A stretch of 5,589 nt of DNA from Gammaproteobacteria bacterium. GTDB lineage: Bacteria > Pseudomonadota > Gammaproteobacteria > Pseudomonadales > Azotimanducaceae. The stretch is from assembly GCA_028821035.1 (NCBI GenBank), contig JAPPHP010000084.1, positions 1-5,589 on the forward strand, in the 5' to 3' direction. This document shows, in pieces, positions 5,179 through 5,589 of the stretch (within the stretch, counting starts at the first letter, position 1; the number at the start of each line of letters is the position of its first letter). The translations under genes were made by a program, and so were the position numbers. A model generated the notes under the pieces. It searched no databases. It saw only the letters and a program-made list of their open reading frames with translations, and was not told the origin of the DNA.

Positions 5179-5589
5179 CTACGTGTGGTTCGGGAGATCT
5201 GCCGCGATCTCTTCAGGCGTGACGCGGGGCTCGTAGCGGGCCAGGACGTCGCCGTCCGCGCCGACCAGGAACTTCGTGAAGTTCCAGGCGACGTCGGGCT
5301 TGCCCTTGGGGTTCGGTATCCGCGACGTCAGGTACCGATAGAGCTCGCACGCCTCCCGACCCTTGACCTTCACCTTCTCGAAGATCGGGAAGTTCGCGTC
5401 GTAGCGGGACCGGGCGAACTCGAGGATCTCCTCGTGGGTGCCCGGCTCCTGTCCGCCGAACTGGTTGCAGGGGAAGCCGAGGACGGTCACGTTGCCTTCG
5501 TCATGCAGGGTACGCAGACCTGCGTACTGGCGGGTGTGGCCTCACTGGCTCGCGAGATTCACGACCAGGCAGGCCCCTCCCTTGTACTG
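5179..5589 (-). CDS. Selenocysteine-containing glutathione peroxidase, N-terminus beyond window
   Basis: Reading TGA 5544-5542 as selenocysteine, 136 residues are visible, and about 20-30 N-terminal residues lie past the right edge. The order matches the GPx family. First comes QYKGGACLVVNLASQ, then U16 in the A-S-x-[C/U]-G-x-T active site, then VLGFPCNQFGGQEPG (39-50, catalytic Q47) and PDVAWNFTKFL (W102, N103). These complete the Sec/Gln/Trp/Asn tetrad. The enzyme reduces hydrogen or lipid hydroperoxides using a thiol donor. The resolving cysteine of thioredoxin-dependent GPx enzymes, normally in F-A-C-T-R-F, is replaced (F-A-R-S-R-Y, R60). That leans towards a glutathione-type or other low-molecular-weight thiol donor. 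No signal peptide can be judged. The gene is convergent with the toxin remnant, whose stop lies 22 bp away. Starting at GTG 5490 would drop the catalytic residue and is wrong. Confidence 0.9.
5510..5527 (-). promoter_or_regulatory. Bacterial SECIS hairpin
   Basis: On the minus strand GTACGCA-GGTC-TGCGTAC forms a perfect 7-bp stem with a GGUC loop. It begins 14 nt after the UGA, and the first loop G is nucleotide +22. Bacterial SECIS elements sit inside the coding region just after the UGA and present a loop guanine to SelB at roughly this distance. The apical ten bases, GCAGGUCUGC, match the SelB-binding tip of the E. coli fdhF element as I recall it. The bulged U known from fdhF is absent here. 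The hairpin is translated as part of Q-Y-A-G-L-R-T. Confidence 0.87.
5542..5544 (-). other. In-frame UGA read as selenocysteine
   Basis: The minus-strand codon is TGA, flanked by A-S-Q before and G-H-T after. It falls exactly at the catalytic Cys/Sec position of glutathione peroxidases. The frame is open and homologous on both sides, there is no frameshift, and a SECIS-like hairpin follows at the correct distance. A TGC/TGT-to-TGA sequencing error would not explain the hairpin. Confidence 0.88.

Noticed and set aside
4703..5236. A 177-codon plus-strand frame spanning the antitoxin and toxin region
   Set aside because: Its first half is out of frame with the antitoxin. Only from GTG 4949 to about 5068 does it carry PIN homology, after which the real C-terminus is in another frame.
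5179..5490. GPx as a complete gene starting at GTG 5490
   Set aside because: This start omits the active-site Sec and the first strands; homology continues upstream in frame through the TGA.

Overview
This is a GC-rich bacterial window with short intergenic gaps. It is probably a short environmental contig, because genes are cut at both ends and the left end carries a 55-bp foldback. Signal-peptide-like leaders, a hotdog thioesterase, a sulfatase, an AbrB/PIN toxin-antitoxin module and a selenocysteine peroxidase do not fix the phylum. The use of selenocysteine means the host should carry selA, selB, selC and selD elsewhere.

Layout, left to right. Bases 1-193 hold the C-terminal end of an NTF2/SnoaL-like protein; its upstream part is replaced by an exact inverted copy of its own 3' end. 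A plus-strand gene run follows: a PaaI-type hotdog thioesterase (200-604), a secreted NTF2-like protein (637-1113), a type I sulfatase with a CxPxR formylglycine motif (1146-2597), an unrecognised, probably exported protein (2624-3313), and an Nramp-related membrane protein (3310-4689) whose canonical metal-binding motifs are replaced. Gaps are 6-32 bp, and the last two genes overlap by 4 bp, so much of this could be one transcript. No shared pathway is evident.

Next is a type II toxin-antitoxin locus: an intact AbrB-fold VapB-like antitoxin (4719-4952), preceded by a short perfect palindrome and overlapping by 4 bp the start of a PIN-domain VapC toxin. The toxin is broken: its beginning and end are recognisable but lie in different frames, and the middle is missing (4949-5156).

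Convergent on the minus strand, and running off the right edge, is a glutathione peroxidase (5179-5589). Its catalytic position is an in-frame TGA, followed 14 nt later by a perfect 7-bp stem with a GGUC loop. This is the signature of a bacterial SECIS element, so the gene is very probably a selenoprotein. A conventional gene call would start at GTG 5490 and lose the active site. This is the strongest finding in the window. No stretch longer than 300 bases lacks a gene, and I saw no tRNA, rRNA, CRISPR array, insertion sequence or convincing terminator.
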